A stretch of 64,000 nucleotides of DNA from Megaleporinus macrocephalus. Taxonomy: Eukaryota; Chordata; Actinopteri; Characiformes; Anostomidae. How positions within the stretch are numbered: position 1 is the first letter of the stretch; every line of letters begins with the position of its first letter. Below the pieces are notes generated by a model. The model searched no databases, had not been told where the DNA came from, and was given only the letters and a program-made list of their open reading frames with translations. The stretch spans positions 9,765,589 through 9,829,588 of the forward strand of contig CM038725.1 of assembly GCA_021613375.1 (NCBI GenBank), in the 5' to 3' direction. The translations under genes were made by a program, and so were the position numbers. Of the stretch, positions 23,094 through 34,595 are shown piece after piece.

Positions 23094-23929
23094 CAGAGGT
23101 GTTTAATTAGAATTCAGCAAGGTCCAGTTAGAGGAGATTTCTTCAGGCCAAGGTCTGGACCATCATCATTTCTAACTTATGCCAAATCCTGTATATGTCA
23201 AGTTTATTTGTAAAGCGCTTTTTACAACAATGTTGTCTCAAAGCAGCTTTACAGAGTTTTGAAAACAGACAGTTACAACATATATCCCCCAGTGAGCAAG
23301 AACACCTCCCTCAGACTGGAGGAAGAAACCTTGGGAGGAACCAAGACTCACAAGGGGAGACCCATCCTCCTCTGGTCAAACAGTATTAACAGTTTAATAA
23401 ACTAAACATAAAGAAAAGAATTTCTGTTTGAAATCTGGACAGCAAAGCTTTAGAAGCTACACAGGTAGAGGCAGTCTCTGACTGAGGCAGTCTCTGACTG
23501 AGGCTTTATGTAAAGTGGGCGTGAGCTGAAACAGTCGCATCCTATCTCAATGCTGGTACATCTGGATGGCACAGTGATGTAACTGAGGGTGTAGCAGTGT
23601 AAGTTACATCACTCATACCGTTTAGTATATTTTAGTATATTTACTGTTTAAATTCTGAACTGAATGAATTATTTATAAAGCTCCACATAAATGTTTTCTC
23701 CTCATTTCAAGTAAAAACCTTCTAGCTTCGTACATCGGCTGAGGAGCCTTTGGTGATCTTACAGCGCACGTGATTGGTCTATGAGGTTACTGCGCCGTAA
23801 AGACAAGAAAAGCTCCACCGCTTAAAATAAACTCAGTCGGAATGAAATTATTCTCAATAGTTTATAGGTTTGGGTCCGCATTGGATAACGTCTCGGTCCG
23901 GACCGCGGTCTGCCTAATAGTGACCCCTG
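23094..23929 (+). mobile_element. Non-autonomous hAT element, second family (copy D1)
   Basis: Ends are CAGAGGTGTTTAATTAG and, inverted, CAGGGGTCACTATTAGGC. The 8 bp on both sides are identical: gtatatat at 23086-23093 and 23930-23937, a hAT-type target duplication. The interior carries gcgcacgtgattggtctatg and ggtccggaccgcggtctgcc, shared with copies at 28818 and 57037. A separate dispersed repeat sits inside at about 23198-23385. Confidence 0.85.
23198..23385 (+). repeat. Dispersed teleost repeat nested in copy D1
   Basis: The sequence tcaagtttatttgtaaagcg, ctcaaagcagctttacag and ggaagaaaccttgggaggaa, in that order, is a common interspersed repeat in ostariophysan genomes. It is absent from copy D2, so I read it as an insertion. 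A decayed relative is at 31470-31640. Confidence 0.55.
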
Positions 23930-23986
23930 GTATATATCATAGCTTTTCAAAATGAATGCTGACATTAGAGCTAACATTGACTGACT

Positions 23987-24890
23987 ACAAACCCATTTCC
24001 AAAAAAGTTGAGATGCTGTGCAAAATGTCAATATCAATAAGATGCGCAAATCATTTAGATCCTTATTTAACTGAAATGGTACAAGGACAACATGTCAAAT
24101 GTTGAAGCTTTTTGTTATTTTATATTTTAGTTATATGCAAATACTTATATATATTTTATAATACACATTACATATATTTTAAATCTATATTTTATTTAAT
24201 ACTGGCAACATGCGAAAAAGTTGTAGGTTCATGTTCACCTCTTCTTTCAGTAACACTCTGTAAGCATTTATTGTGATTTTGAAAGTTAAGTGTGTTTCCC
24301 ATGCTTGCTTGATGCAGCATTTTAGCTAATAAACAGTTGGGGTCTCATTTGTATTTTCTGTATTTTCTGTATTTCTTTTGTATGTTTTTGATTTATAACA
24401 AGCAAATATTTTTAATGGGTCACAGGTCTGGACCATAGACAGGCCAGTTTAACACCTGGACTGTGTTACGACGGAGCCATGCTGGTGAGATACAAACAAA
24501 ACGTGGTTCTTTGTCTTGCTGAAATACGTACGACCTTCCCTGAAAAAGACGTCATCTGGATGGCAGCATGTTACTCCAAAACCTAGAGAAGGCAGCGGCA
24601 CATCAGGATCCTGTTTATAACTAGTTTCTTCTTTGCGTGGTGGAGCAGTGACAAACTGAGTTAACGGACATTGGTTTGGGGTAAGTGTTTCTGAACCCAT
24701 GCAGTGATTTCTGTTACAGAATTGTGTTGGTTTTTGATGCAGTGCCACCTGAGGACCCAAAATTCACAGCCATCCATCGTGGGTTCCAGCCTTGTCTCTT
24801 ACATACAAAGACTTCTCTGGAGTCTCGGAATTTGTTGATGACATTATTTCCTATAGATGATGAAATTAGTCCTAGAAATTAGTTTAGCAG
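23987..24890 (-). pseudogene. Decayed Tc1-like transposon (minus strand)
   Basis: It begins with a Tc1-type terminus, tacaaacccatttccaaaaa followed by agttgagatgctgtgcaaaatg. Inside, aatgggtcacaggtctggac, caggccagtttaacacctgg and cttgctgaaatacg are the reverse complement of the DDE region of a common fish Tc1-like transposase. Further on, tttttgatgcagtgccacct, cttacatacaaagacttctc and ctatagatgatgaaatta correspond to its N-terminal helix-turn-helix region. The order is collinear but with deletions and many stops. The far terminus is missing. The 103-codon minus frame at 24449-24760 is a fragment reading through it. Confidence 0.7.
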
Positions 24891-24950
24891 CTTTTCCAGA
24901 GTGGTGACCCCTCTATATACACTACTATATACACTATACACATTTATATA

Positions 24951-25519
24951 TACACTACTCAAAAGTTTAGGATCACTTTAGAATTTTATTTCATGCAATT
25001 TTCATGCAATTCACAAACAATATTGTCCATTTCACAATTAATGTAAGTGTATCAGATGATTTTTAAAGAATAGAAATGTTTGTATTAAAGCCTATTTTTG
25101 TATAGAGGCTTATTTTGCATATAGTCCTATTATCAGCAATTCTCAGTCCTCTGTCTAAATCTCCTGGTACCAAGTTAAGGATGTTACAGCTGAAAAACAT
25201 TCTACTAATAAGTGAGTATAAAAGGGAACAACATTCTAGGCTAGTTTAGTATCTGAAGCATCAGCAGTTGATGGTTTGCTGACCGGCTCAAAAGAAACAA
25301 CTTTCTTTAGAGCACAGCTGAAAAACATTCTACTAATAAGTGAGAATAAAAGGGAGAACAACATTCTAGGTTAGTTTAGTATCTGAAGCATCAGCAGTTG
25401 ATGGTTTGCTGACCGACTCACAATGACCAGAAAGAAACAACTTTCTTTAGAGACCCGTCAGTCCATTGTTGTGTTAAGGAAGGAAGGCTACTCCATTGAA
25501 AACAAGAAAATTTCACAAA

Positions 25520-25521
<2 letters not shown>
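24951..25521 (+). mobile_element. Tc1-derived mini-element (copy 1), abutting (TA)n
   Basis: It starts tacactactcaaaagtttag followed by gatcac, a Tc1-type end. It matches the inverted element at 59298-59760 through gcctatttttgtatagaggc and cctattatcagcaattctca. An internal block (25186-25313, acagctgaaaaacattctac...) is tandemly duplicated at 25314-25451. The right terminal repeat is missing: the sequence passes from ttcacaaatg straight into (TA)n. Confidence 0.75.
25423..25521 (+). pseudogene. Tc1 transposase N-terminal fragment
   Basis: The frame starts MTRKKQLSLETRQSIVVLRK and continues EGYSIENKK, the beginning of a Tc1-family transposase (first helix of the DNA-binding domain). After about 30 codons it runs into (TA)n and the rest of the gene is absent. 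It cannot make a transposase. The duplicated block upstream lacks the atgaccag start. Confidence 0.75.

Positions 25522-25589
<68 letters not shown>
25522..25589. repeat. (TA)n microsatellite
   Basis: About 34 uninterrupted TA units directly at the right edge of a Tc1-derived element. Tc1 elements insert at TA. Confidence 0.95.
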
Positions 25590-25596
<7 letters not shown>

Positions 25597-25624
25597 AAAC
25601 TAATACGTTTTCATAATTTCAACT

Positions 25625-27210
25625 ATAGGGTTTAAATGGTTTGCAGTGGGGGATCAGTGGGGTGTGTGTGTGCCAGAACATTAAAAAAAACTGTAGCTTA
25701 TAGAAAAGTAAGTAAATAAATAAAGTCTATGACAAAAGTAAACTTACTTTAGACCAGCAAGCACAACTATGTTCATAAGATGCCTCGAGACATCCTTGAA
25801 TATCATTTCTCAGCATGATTTGATGCTCTGAGCTTTCCCAAGCCCCCCCTAGATGCACACAGACTAAACAGACATGACATGAGTGAAATGTTGACTAACA
25901 TAACTTGCAAAACGGGAAGTTAAACTTGAACAAAATCCAGTGTGTCCGACTTCAGATTCATTTCCTCAGTAATCTTGTGCTTTTGTTAATCTTTAAAGTA
26001 GATAAACAGTGGACCATTTGGGGGGCGGAGGTTAAAAAGTCAGGGCTTGTAACAATGCATGTTCCTATTATGTTACTCACTGTTTATCTGGAATGGTGTT
26101 TCCTAATCTTGGTCTTGGACATTTTGATGCTTTCTCCGCTTCACCACTTCCGTTGTTAGAGGTACTTTAAACTTTGGTGTGTTCAGAGTTAAAAAATGCT
26201 AAAAATATGCAGTCCATGAAAAACCAACATAAAACCAAGTGGAACTCGAAGATATCTAATAAAGCTCATTATTCTTATGAGCCGTTGCAAACAGTAGCTA
26301 TTATGTTTAGTAAACTGAGGTGCTCTGTAGACAGAGTGAGCAAAGCAGCAGCTGGTCTTCATTTTTGATGACTCAAGATGGGCCGAATTCTGCTTACGAG
26401 TACTTCCAAGGAATACGCCTGGAGGCTCTAATTCTCAGGCAACAGAAGCCTCTTGTTGGAAAGTAGTACTGAGCACGATTCACTCGTATTTCCTAAAAAG
26501 CTAAGGATACAAAAAAACATGTAGTCACCATAAAAACTATATTTCACATTCATGTGTTCATATTTTAAAATATCATAAGGTTACTGTATGCAAAGAACAT
26601 AAGTCTACAGCACAAGCTTTGCCTCTACTCCTTCTCTTCCACCAAAATCAAACCATATGTACTCACATTGGTCACACTTATTCAACATTAGCCAAGATGT
26701 TGAATGGTCAGTTCTCAGAACTGCAAATGCCACCCCAACTAATCACTAAGTAGTGCCAGTACTCAGTGGTACTGCTTGACACTTGGCATTGAGCATGGTG
26801 ACCTCAGGTGTGTCCAGTTTTATTATTGGCAGTGCGAGTAGCCAGAGCTATGACTACATTATTGAATACTTGCATCAGCAATAGAGGCAGCTGAAGGAAG
26901 CATGAGCTTCAATTCTTACCAGTCTAGAAGAAACATTGTGAGCTTAGCATCCAACTGTATCCCCTTACTTGCCAATAGAGTCTCCAGTGATGGAAAGCAG
27001 TGCTAGTCTTAACTCTTGTTTTTCTTCTATTTGCATCACATCTTTGTTTGCTGCCAAATATTGTTTCTACCCAGGCAGCTGTGGTCATTATAACAGTGGC
27101 TTGCCAAGAGCTTTAGCAATCATTGCGTTTACTCTTTCTTTCATTAATAGGCTACCTATTCTTAAATGACCTAACTGGGAGCAACACCTTCAACACGACT
27201 GGTAAGAGGT
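25625..27210. other. No recognised feature
   Basis: Noncoding, 1.6 kb. Frames at 25905-26159, 26174-26368 and 26969-27169 show no domains. Confidence 0.4.
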
Positions 27211-27213
27211 TGG

Positions 27214-27300
27214 AATACGCCACTGGCCCTGGGGATTGAACCGGCGACCTTCTGGTCATAAGACCAGATCCCTAACCTTCAGCCCATATTGCCTCTTGAG
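27214..27300 (-). mobile_element. tRNA-derived SINE head (family S2), minus strand
   Basis: On the minus strand the box-A-like tgggctgaaggttaggg is followed by the box-B-like ggtcgccggttcaatcccc. Only the tRNA-like head is present. It is back to back with the plus-strand copy at 27325. Confidence 0.7.
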
Positions 27301-27324
27301 GTACAAGGTGGTATTACAAGACAT

Positions 27325-27605
27325 GGGGGGCCAGTCGTGGCCTGAAGGGGGGGGTCAAGTCTTGGCCTGAAGGTTAGGCACCTGATCTTGTGACCAGAAG
27401 GTCGCCGGGTCGATCCCCAGGCCACGACTGAGTTGCCCTTAAGCAAGGCACCTAACCCCAACTGCTCCCCAGGCACGTGTGCTCACTGCCCCCTAGTGTG
27501 TATGTTCACTAGTGTGTGTATATGTGGGTGTTTCACTGCACGGATGGGTTAAATGCAGAGATCAAATTCTGCTGTGTGCAAACACAAGTGGCTAATTCTA
27601 GTTCT
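27325..27605 (+). mobile_element. tRNA-derived SINE (family S2), near full length
   Basis: Box A tggcctgaaggttaggc and box B ggtcgccgggtcgatcccc are both visible. The body follows: gttgcccttaagcaaggcac, then ctaaccccaactgctcccc, then gtgtttcactgcacggatgg and gttaaatgcagagatcaaat. The first about 22 bases are imperfectly duplicated (gtggcctgaagg, gggggg, cttggcctgaagg). It is transcribed by RNA polymerase III in active families; activity here is unknown. Confidence 0.8.
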
Positions 27606-27609
27606 AAAT

Positions 27610-28817
27610 TCTAAATGATGGGCTGAGACTAACTTTAGTAGATAGCAGAATAATTTATAGACATCCTATTGGTTAGTTTGTCACATTCTGTTAATAATTT
27701 TAGTTTATTTTGGAGTTTTTGGAGATTTTGGTTTGCTGTAAATGAGATATCTTAAAGAAGTTCACTAGAGTTCACTAGAAAGGGTGTCTAGATGCTACTG
27801 GGCATGTAGCGTACGTCTGGCTTCCGTATCACTTTTCTTATTCTCAGCCTCCTTATTACACCAGTAGATCTTGTAAAGCTTAATTTCACAATTTATGTTA
27901 GAATAGCGGTATGCTAACTGAGCACTTATTATTCCATGGCCAGCATTGTGAAGATGTCTCTCAGAGTTTTAGTGGTGACACTTTGTTTGACACTTTTATT
28001 GTTTGCCGCATGTTTAGAGTGATCATGCATTCAGAGGCATAACACATTTCCACTGTGGTTTCCACGGAGCTTCATACCGCATTGTTGTAACGTAATAACA
28101 ATAATAACAACACCAGCAAAATTGCATTGGATTCAATAAACATACGAACGAAAACAGTAATAATGACGCTGTTATGGTCTATGAGTGGTCTCGGTTTTCC
28201 AGTGGAAAGTCCGTTCTCTGAACGTATTCAAATTTATGGGTCTGTTTTAATGAAACATTCCTGTTGAAATTGTGCTTCTGCGTATTGGTGTTGTGTTGAG
28301 TCTATTTTTTCAAGCTAATATGGCGCAAGACATCCTCCAGAACTGAGCCGCCCGTTACTGAGTCACTGGTAAATAATTCTCAGAAGACCCCGGTAGTGCT
28401 CGGGATGCTCTCCACATCTATGTTGGTCACAGACACAACTGTTCAGTCTGAGCGGCCATGACTCTCATGCAACCGGCCAGATGTGAAATGACCCCTCGGC
28501 CTGACCTTTGCTCCTCTGCTTTACGTTTTGTAGAAGATGAGAGGAAGAGGTTTATTTGTCTCATAGAGAGGGCTCGCCTACCGTTGGGGTGGGAGGAGAA
28601 ATGAGCCATTCCGAAATGAGAAAATAACCTTATTCCTCTGCTTTAGCTCATGTTTGTTTGCCAGGATTGGATACAGAAACAAGTAAACAGGCCACAGCTG
28701 CCATATTTCCTGGATTAGTTCCATTGCGCTTTGACTTTAACCTTTCTCAGCAGCGGGTGATCAAACATGCAAGAAGTATCTGCAATTTGTTCCAGGTCTC
28801 TTTTCTAGGCTCTACGG
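27610..28817. other. No recognised feature
   Basis: Noncoding 1.2 kb. 28300-28620 is more GC-rich and contains a 60-codon minus frame without a domain. Confidence 0.4.
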
Positions 28818-29588
28818 CAGGGGTGTTTAATTAGAGTTCAGTAAGGTCCAGTCAGAGGAGATTTCCTCAGACCAAGGTCTGGACCCTCATCATTTCTAAG
28901 TTGTGCGTGTTATGATTTAGTGGAGTATCCTGTTTACTGAAGTAGCCTAGTATCAGCATCTTATACCATCAGCTACTGAAACACCAACACATCACACATA
29001 CCATTCAGTATATTTCAGTATATTTACTGTTTAAATGCTGAAATTAATAAATTATTTATAAATCTACAAATAAATGTTTTTTACTCCAGTGAAAAACAAG
29101 GGCTACGTTAAAAAAAAGAATGCTTTTGAAAAAAAGTGCATCTTAAAGTGTTTATTTATGGAAACAGTAAATAAAATGTGTGTCTTTTTGTTATCTCGGT
29201 TCCACAGATTGATATGTTGGTTTAATGTAGCGTTATTCTCCAAAACTAGGCGAGCAAGTCTCCGTCCATTCCTGGTTTAACAGTCGGTTTTCGCTGTGGA
29301 CTTTTCTCTTTAAGAGCATGTTATTCTTTCTCACTCACTTTATTCTCCGACTCCTGCTTCTCGCTTCGTACCTCTCCTGAATATGCACAGATCTGATTGG
29401 TTGAGTGCCTTTGCTGATCTTGCAGTACACGCGATTGGTCTGTGAGTTTATCGCGCCGTAAAACCCACATACCGTAAAGACAAAAAAAGTTCCTCCGTCA
29501 GAATTCTTAATAATTCTTAATAGTTGGGTCCGCAATGGACAACGTCTGGGTCTGGACCGGACCGCGGTCCGCCTATTAGTGACCTCTG
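28818..29588 (+). mobile_element. Non-autonomous hAT element, second family (copy D2)
   Basis: Ends are CAGGGGTGTTTAATTAG and, inverted, CAGAGGTCACTAATAGGC. The flanks ctctacgg and ctctaggg match at 7 of 8 bases. The interior contains atctgattggttgagtgcct, gtacacgcgattggtctgtg and gaccggaccgcggtccgcct. No transposase. The 97-codon minus frame at 29335-29628 is a shadow. Confidence 0.82.
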
Positions 29589-29589
29589 C

Positions 29590-30257
29590 TCTAGGGAAAC
29601 AAAACCCTGTACACCTATTAAACGACACACAACAACCTTCAGAGCAGAATAGCAGAAACTGCTACTTCTTTACTTAACATTGAAAAGTTAATACATTTCA
29701 TGCTGTTTAGTTTTTAAGCTTTACTTTCAATGAGAATTCTTTACATGTTTAAAGTTTTAAACTGTTCTACAAATTCAGTAGAGCGTCCTACAAGTTACAA
29801 AGAACCCCACTTGGCACCTTTATATTTAAGATAATATATCACACTCAGCCTCATTGTAGACATGTTTAAAAGGACGTATATACGGTGTGGAGCAAAAGTC
29901 AAAGACTTGCGAGAGGCCTCAATGATGCCATTCAGTGCACCATCAAAGTCATTTTGAAGCTGTTATTATATAAAGTTGTACTGTTTACCTGTTTTTGAGT
30001 GTTTTGATTGTCTGCCTGGTCTTGTATAGCCCATATTCTCTATATCTTTCTATTTGCTTATGCAAGCATCTTATGTCTTATGTCCTCAAAAAACAAAATA
30101 TATGGCCATTGAATATAAACTTTACCTAAAATTTCAATTACAGGTGGTCTTCAACTTTTGTGCAGTTGGGTTATTATTGAGTTTTGATTGAAATGAAATA
30201 GACAATGCAAAAGAAAAGTCAATAGTATCCCAAGTCGCACACTCACTGTGCCACCAT
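29590..30257. other. No recognised feature
   Basis: Noncoding; no family recognised. Confidence 0.4.
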
Positions 30258-30699
30258 ATAGTACTGTGCAAAGGTTTTAGACACTTGGGGAGACTATTAT
30301 CTCTTTTTTTAAATATTCAAACAGTATTAACACAGTAAGTAGTGCTTTTACTTACGTCAGTGTGTTTATTTAACCCTTTCCAAACTTCTTCTTCTATAAA
30401 CAACCCAGTATTATTTACAGTTCTCATCTAATACCTGCTTTGACTGCTCAGTACTTCATTAAGCTAAATCAAGATTGCTGCTGAAGGAACCGAATACATT
30501 CATACAATGTCTGGGGCGTCCAGGAGAAATCTGGAACTACACTTTGTTTTTCAAACTGGAGCTCAAGATATGATCTACTTCTTTCACAATAAGATATTCA
30601 TGATACTTTATATTGTATGTATGATTATCTACATCTGTTCTAATCATATCTGATGTTCTTACAACACTTAGGTGCCTAAGACTTTTTCACAGTTGTGTA
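30258..30699 (+). mobile_element. MITE family M1, copy 3 (both ends present)
   Basis: The left end tagtactgtgcaaaggtttta and the inverted right end tacacaactgtgaaaaagtc, then ttaggcacc, form an imperfect terminal repeat starting at TA, typical of Tc1/mariner-derived MITEs. The core has tttgactgctcagtacttca, atgtctggggcgtccaggag and ggagctcaagatatgatcta. Confidence 0.8.
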
Positions 30700-30704
30700 A
30701 GATG

Positions 30705-32165
30705 AACTTGTATCCAGATAATATGTTTTTTTTTTTTATCAAAAGCTCATTAAATTGTACATTTTCTGTGCTAATTCCTTGTGAAGTCAATCTTTTAGCC
30801 TATTAAGATATTCCAGCTGGTCCATCACTGATGACTGTTTTATTTAACTCTCCGGACAAGCTCTGTTTCTTTACAGAAACCAACAGAGGGCAGTAAATAC
30901 ATCACAACGTCATAAAGATGCTGGCAGCTGTCTGGTGCCAATAGAAAAAAAGGGCTTTTTCATGCATGTACTTCTCTCTGGCTTCTCATTAACGCTAATG
31001 TTACAGGGAGAGCTGACAAGTCTCATATTTCCTATATGTCTGTTGAGACACAAAACATATGAAATATCTGCAACTTCAAACAGTTCTGCTGTCACCTTCG
31101 CAACCCTATGACTTTGCATCACCACATTTCCCAGAAGTAGGACAAAAGTAACATAAAATAACTGTTTTCACGTGTTCGGGGAAAATCCGATTTCAGCCGT
31201 GATGAAATCACACATGACACGGCTCTAATAAATAGTAGTTATCGATATCAACACTGTACAAGGGACTGTTGTTTGGCTTCCAAAATCACTGCTCTGTGGA
31301 AAAGCTTGAGGCACAGAAAGGGGGGGAAGCTAACTGTTTCAGGGCAAGCTGAACACGGGGCATGCACACATTATCTCCAGACCTTCTTAACCAGTCTCCA
31401 GAATTTCACTGCACTCAATCCCACATTGAACTTCTTGCAGATTCAAAAGTGCTCACTTTCAAGTTCGTTCCATTAAATTCAGCTCAGCATGTTGTACAAC
31501 AGATGTTGTCGCAAAACAGCTTCACAAAAAGAAAAAAAAAGCTTGTAAACAGTGTGAGGAAGAAACACTGAGAGGAACCAAGACCCAAAAAGAAGAATAT
31601 AACTTTGAGAAACTAAGACTCAAGCCCTCCTGCTTTTGGCCACTCAAGAATAGCAAATAATGTTAAACCAATGAGATTCAGGATTAAAGAGATTAGACTT
31701 TGAGATGCAGTCAGATCAGACAGAGGTTATAGCCATGCGATCAATCAGCAACATATGTTAGACTATCTATTGTGTTAATATATACCAATAGAGTGGTAGT
31801 AGACATGAGGACATCACAGCCAAGAACCTACAGTACATGCAGATCATAACAGGAGTTTAATGGGTAAGTGAGGATTGACTGGTTTTAGAGGACCATGTTT
31901 TCTCTTAAAACAAGAGAACACACAAAGGGTTCTTTGATTGTTGCCACAGAAGAACCTATTTTGGCTCCTAAAGAACCATCTTTGAAAGTGAGATTTGAGA
32001 CCAAAGGGTTGCTCAACATTTACTGCCGACGATGGTCTTTTGATAAACACTGCCTCCCATTGATCATTGATTATTTTCTAAGTGATGCACCCATCATGCA
32101 TAGTGGCCACTGTACAAGTCTCTGAAGGCAGGGCTATGATCTGGGGTTGCTTCAGACTTTCAGGT
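30705..32165. other. Noncoding, with one decayed dispersed repeat
   Basis: 31470-31640 resembles the dispersed repeat at 23198-23385 (gttgtcgcaaaacagcttca, aggaagaaacactgagagga). The remainder shows nothing. Overlapping short frames on both strands at 31273-31571 and 31844-32125 are not convincing. Confidence 0.4.
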
Positions 32166-32768
32166 CTACCCAGGTGAAAATAAGTACACTGAGGTACACT
32201 TAAATTCATATTTTTTATGTACTTATGATTAATGTAATTAAAGTGCGCTATTATTGTGTAATAAATATGTTTTTAGTATGATATAGTGCCTTTACAAAGA
32301 TGCTGAATTAACCAATTGTATGTTTTTAAAACATCATGACATTTAAATATACTTAAGTACATCTTTTCGCCACTAATTCAGTATGTTTTAAAATATTCTT
32401 TGTTCCAACTAAAATATATATTTATGAATGTACTTGGAGTGTATTTGTTTAAATAGTGTTATTGCATTATACATATATTTCTTATATTTTATTAGTATAC
32501 TATGAGTTATCTTAAAGGTAGATTTAAGTATACTTTACATTCACACAAAGTTTATTTTTTTTTAAATACAGGATTGGTGGAAGAAGTTGTACTTAAGATG
32601 CACTTAAATAAACTTAGTGGTGTCTCAAAATAGTATGGTTGAGTATATTTAGTTGTATTTAAGTACATTTTTATTAGTAATAAAACATACATATAGCACA
32701 CTTAGTACAGTTAAACTTAAATGTACTTAAATTAAGTATACTTCAGTATACTTTTTTTGCCTGGGTAG
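32166..32768. mobile_element. DNA transposon with CTACCCAGG terminal repeats
   Basis: The left end is ctacccaggtgaaaataagt, then acactgaggtacactt. The inverted right end is ctacccaggcaaaaaaagta, then tactgaagtatactt. The outer 9 bp are identical and the next 25 bp mostly match. The interior is full of aagtacactta / aagtatactt motifs. No coding frame. I do not assign a superfamily because no target duplication is clear. Confidence 0.75.
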
Positions 32769-34411
32769 GCTGAGCAACATTGAAAAAATAATATAAAACA
32801 AAGTCAGCCGATTACCTGGATGTACTAAAGGGCCATATTAGGACCATGTTATTGCCAAGTTCATTCATTATTTGATTTTATTTACTGCCAACATCATTTT
32901 ATCTTGTTATCTTACAAAGAGATCACATAAGGTTCCTAAAGAGACATGACTAGTGCATTTCCAGTGGTGTGGAGAGCGACACACTTGTGGCGGGTCAGAG
33001 TTGACTGAAGTGATATCTAAAGGGGTTCCTGATCACTATCTGAGGCTGAGCCAGTAGTGCCTCGCCAAAACAGGTCTATTCATTATATACAGCAAATAAG
33101 AGTGTAATTGTACATAGCAAGGGCAAAAGGGCAGGAGCTGAAGCCCCCTCTGGGGTCTACCTGTGCATGTGCCTGGAGGGAGAGTGACATATACTCTTTA
33201 TCACTTCTCCACATCATTATTTTCCCATGGAACTCATCTTTGTTCATAAATATATGCTAATTAGAAGTCATGCATCCCCTGAGAGAACCTTTAAATGAGC
33301 CTGAGAGTTTCAGCAATGCAGAACAGAAATATTTATTATCACTTGACACTTAAGGTGTCACCACCAGATGACTTATGACATCATTACCCAAATGACCGCT
33401 CCCGCAGCCTAAGGTCAGGCTAGTTAATGCCTAATCATGATAAGGATTCCCAGGGTTGAATTCAATCACCTTTATGGAAGCATGTCTTTGGCACCAGGAT
33501 AACAAAGTCTTTGTGGACTAAACGATTTCTCCTACCCTATAACTTCACCAAAGCATCTTCATCATGATGGCAGTGACCTGCTTTTTCATGTCCCTGTTCA
33601 GTGGAACAACCCCGGCTGTGCTTCCACCTGAGAGCATTTGTCATGACCCGTAACCAGAAGACCTCTTTGAAGCTCTTTGCATTTTATTCTCCTTCCTCAT
33701 TCAAAGCTAGCTATCGCTGAGTCAGGACGTTAGCAGTGTGAGCGCGCTCTCGGGCCGTGTGGGAAAGGCTTGTTACCTGCTCCCCTGGCCCCGAGCCACG
33801 GCTGCAGCAGAGCTACCTTAGAGTAAATGATCGCGCTTCAAAGAGAACACGCAGAGCTCCGCTCCCAGGGCCACAGGCCGCTGACCCAGAAGGCGCTCTC
33901 GTTAACTTTTATGTACGCAACTAGTTTTGTGAGCAAGATGGGTCAATATATTACAACCCCTCAAAGACACACCAAGAGGGATCACTTGACGTAGATTACA
34001 CTTCCTAAAATGATTCTTTATGACAAAATAATGCCACATGTTAGCCACTTTTGAAGTGAATACAGTATGAATACAGTAGTGCCTGGCTTGCTGCTAGCAA
34101 AGTTGATTGTTTTCCAAGCTAAAATGTCAAAGACCACCAGTCGAAACAGCCTTTAAGTACAAGTTATTAATTTAATTAATCTTTCAAAAGATTAGATATT
34201 AGACAATCGACTTACAACACCTCAAAATAAAGCAAAAAATATTAAATAAAAAAGACCACAGATGTTTCTGTCCATCCTTCCACTGTGAGAAGATACACTG
34301 AGTCTACAAGGATGTGCCACCATCAACATTAATTCAAGATTAATGGTAGAAAGAGGACAATTTGCAAATCAAATAAAGTCCAAAGTCCAAAGCCTTTATC
34401 TTACTAATACG
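32769..34411. other. Unique-looking noncoding DNA
   Basis: No mobile element recognised over 1.6 kb. 33300-33900 is relatively GC-balanced and free of open frames. It is one of the longer repeat-free stretches and a reasonable place to look for conserved noncoding elements. Confidence 0.4.
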
Positions 34412-34595
34412 TATATGTTTATCAGTAAGAACAGCAGATCTGATTAGAACAGATGTAATTAATCATACATACAATACAAAGTAACATGAATATCTTATTG
34501 TGAGAGAAGTAGATCATATCTTGAGCTCCAGTTTGAAGAACAAAGTGTAGTTCCAGATTTCTCCTGGACGCCCAAGACATTGTATGAATGTGTCC
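34412..34595 (-). mobile_element. MITE family M1, copy 4 (truncated by a hairpin)
   Basis: Matches the family from cagtaagaacagcagatctg to ctcctggacgcccaagacat, then tgtatgaatgtgtccag, where it stops at a foldback sequence. The rest of the family core does not resume on the far side within what I can read. Confidence 0.75.

Noticed and set aside
27214..27605. Possible functional tRNA genes from the A and B boxes
   Set aside because: No acceptor-stem pairing or anticodon arm; the sequence continues into a SINE body.
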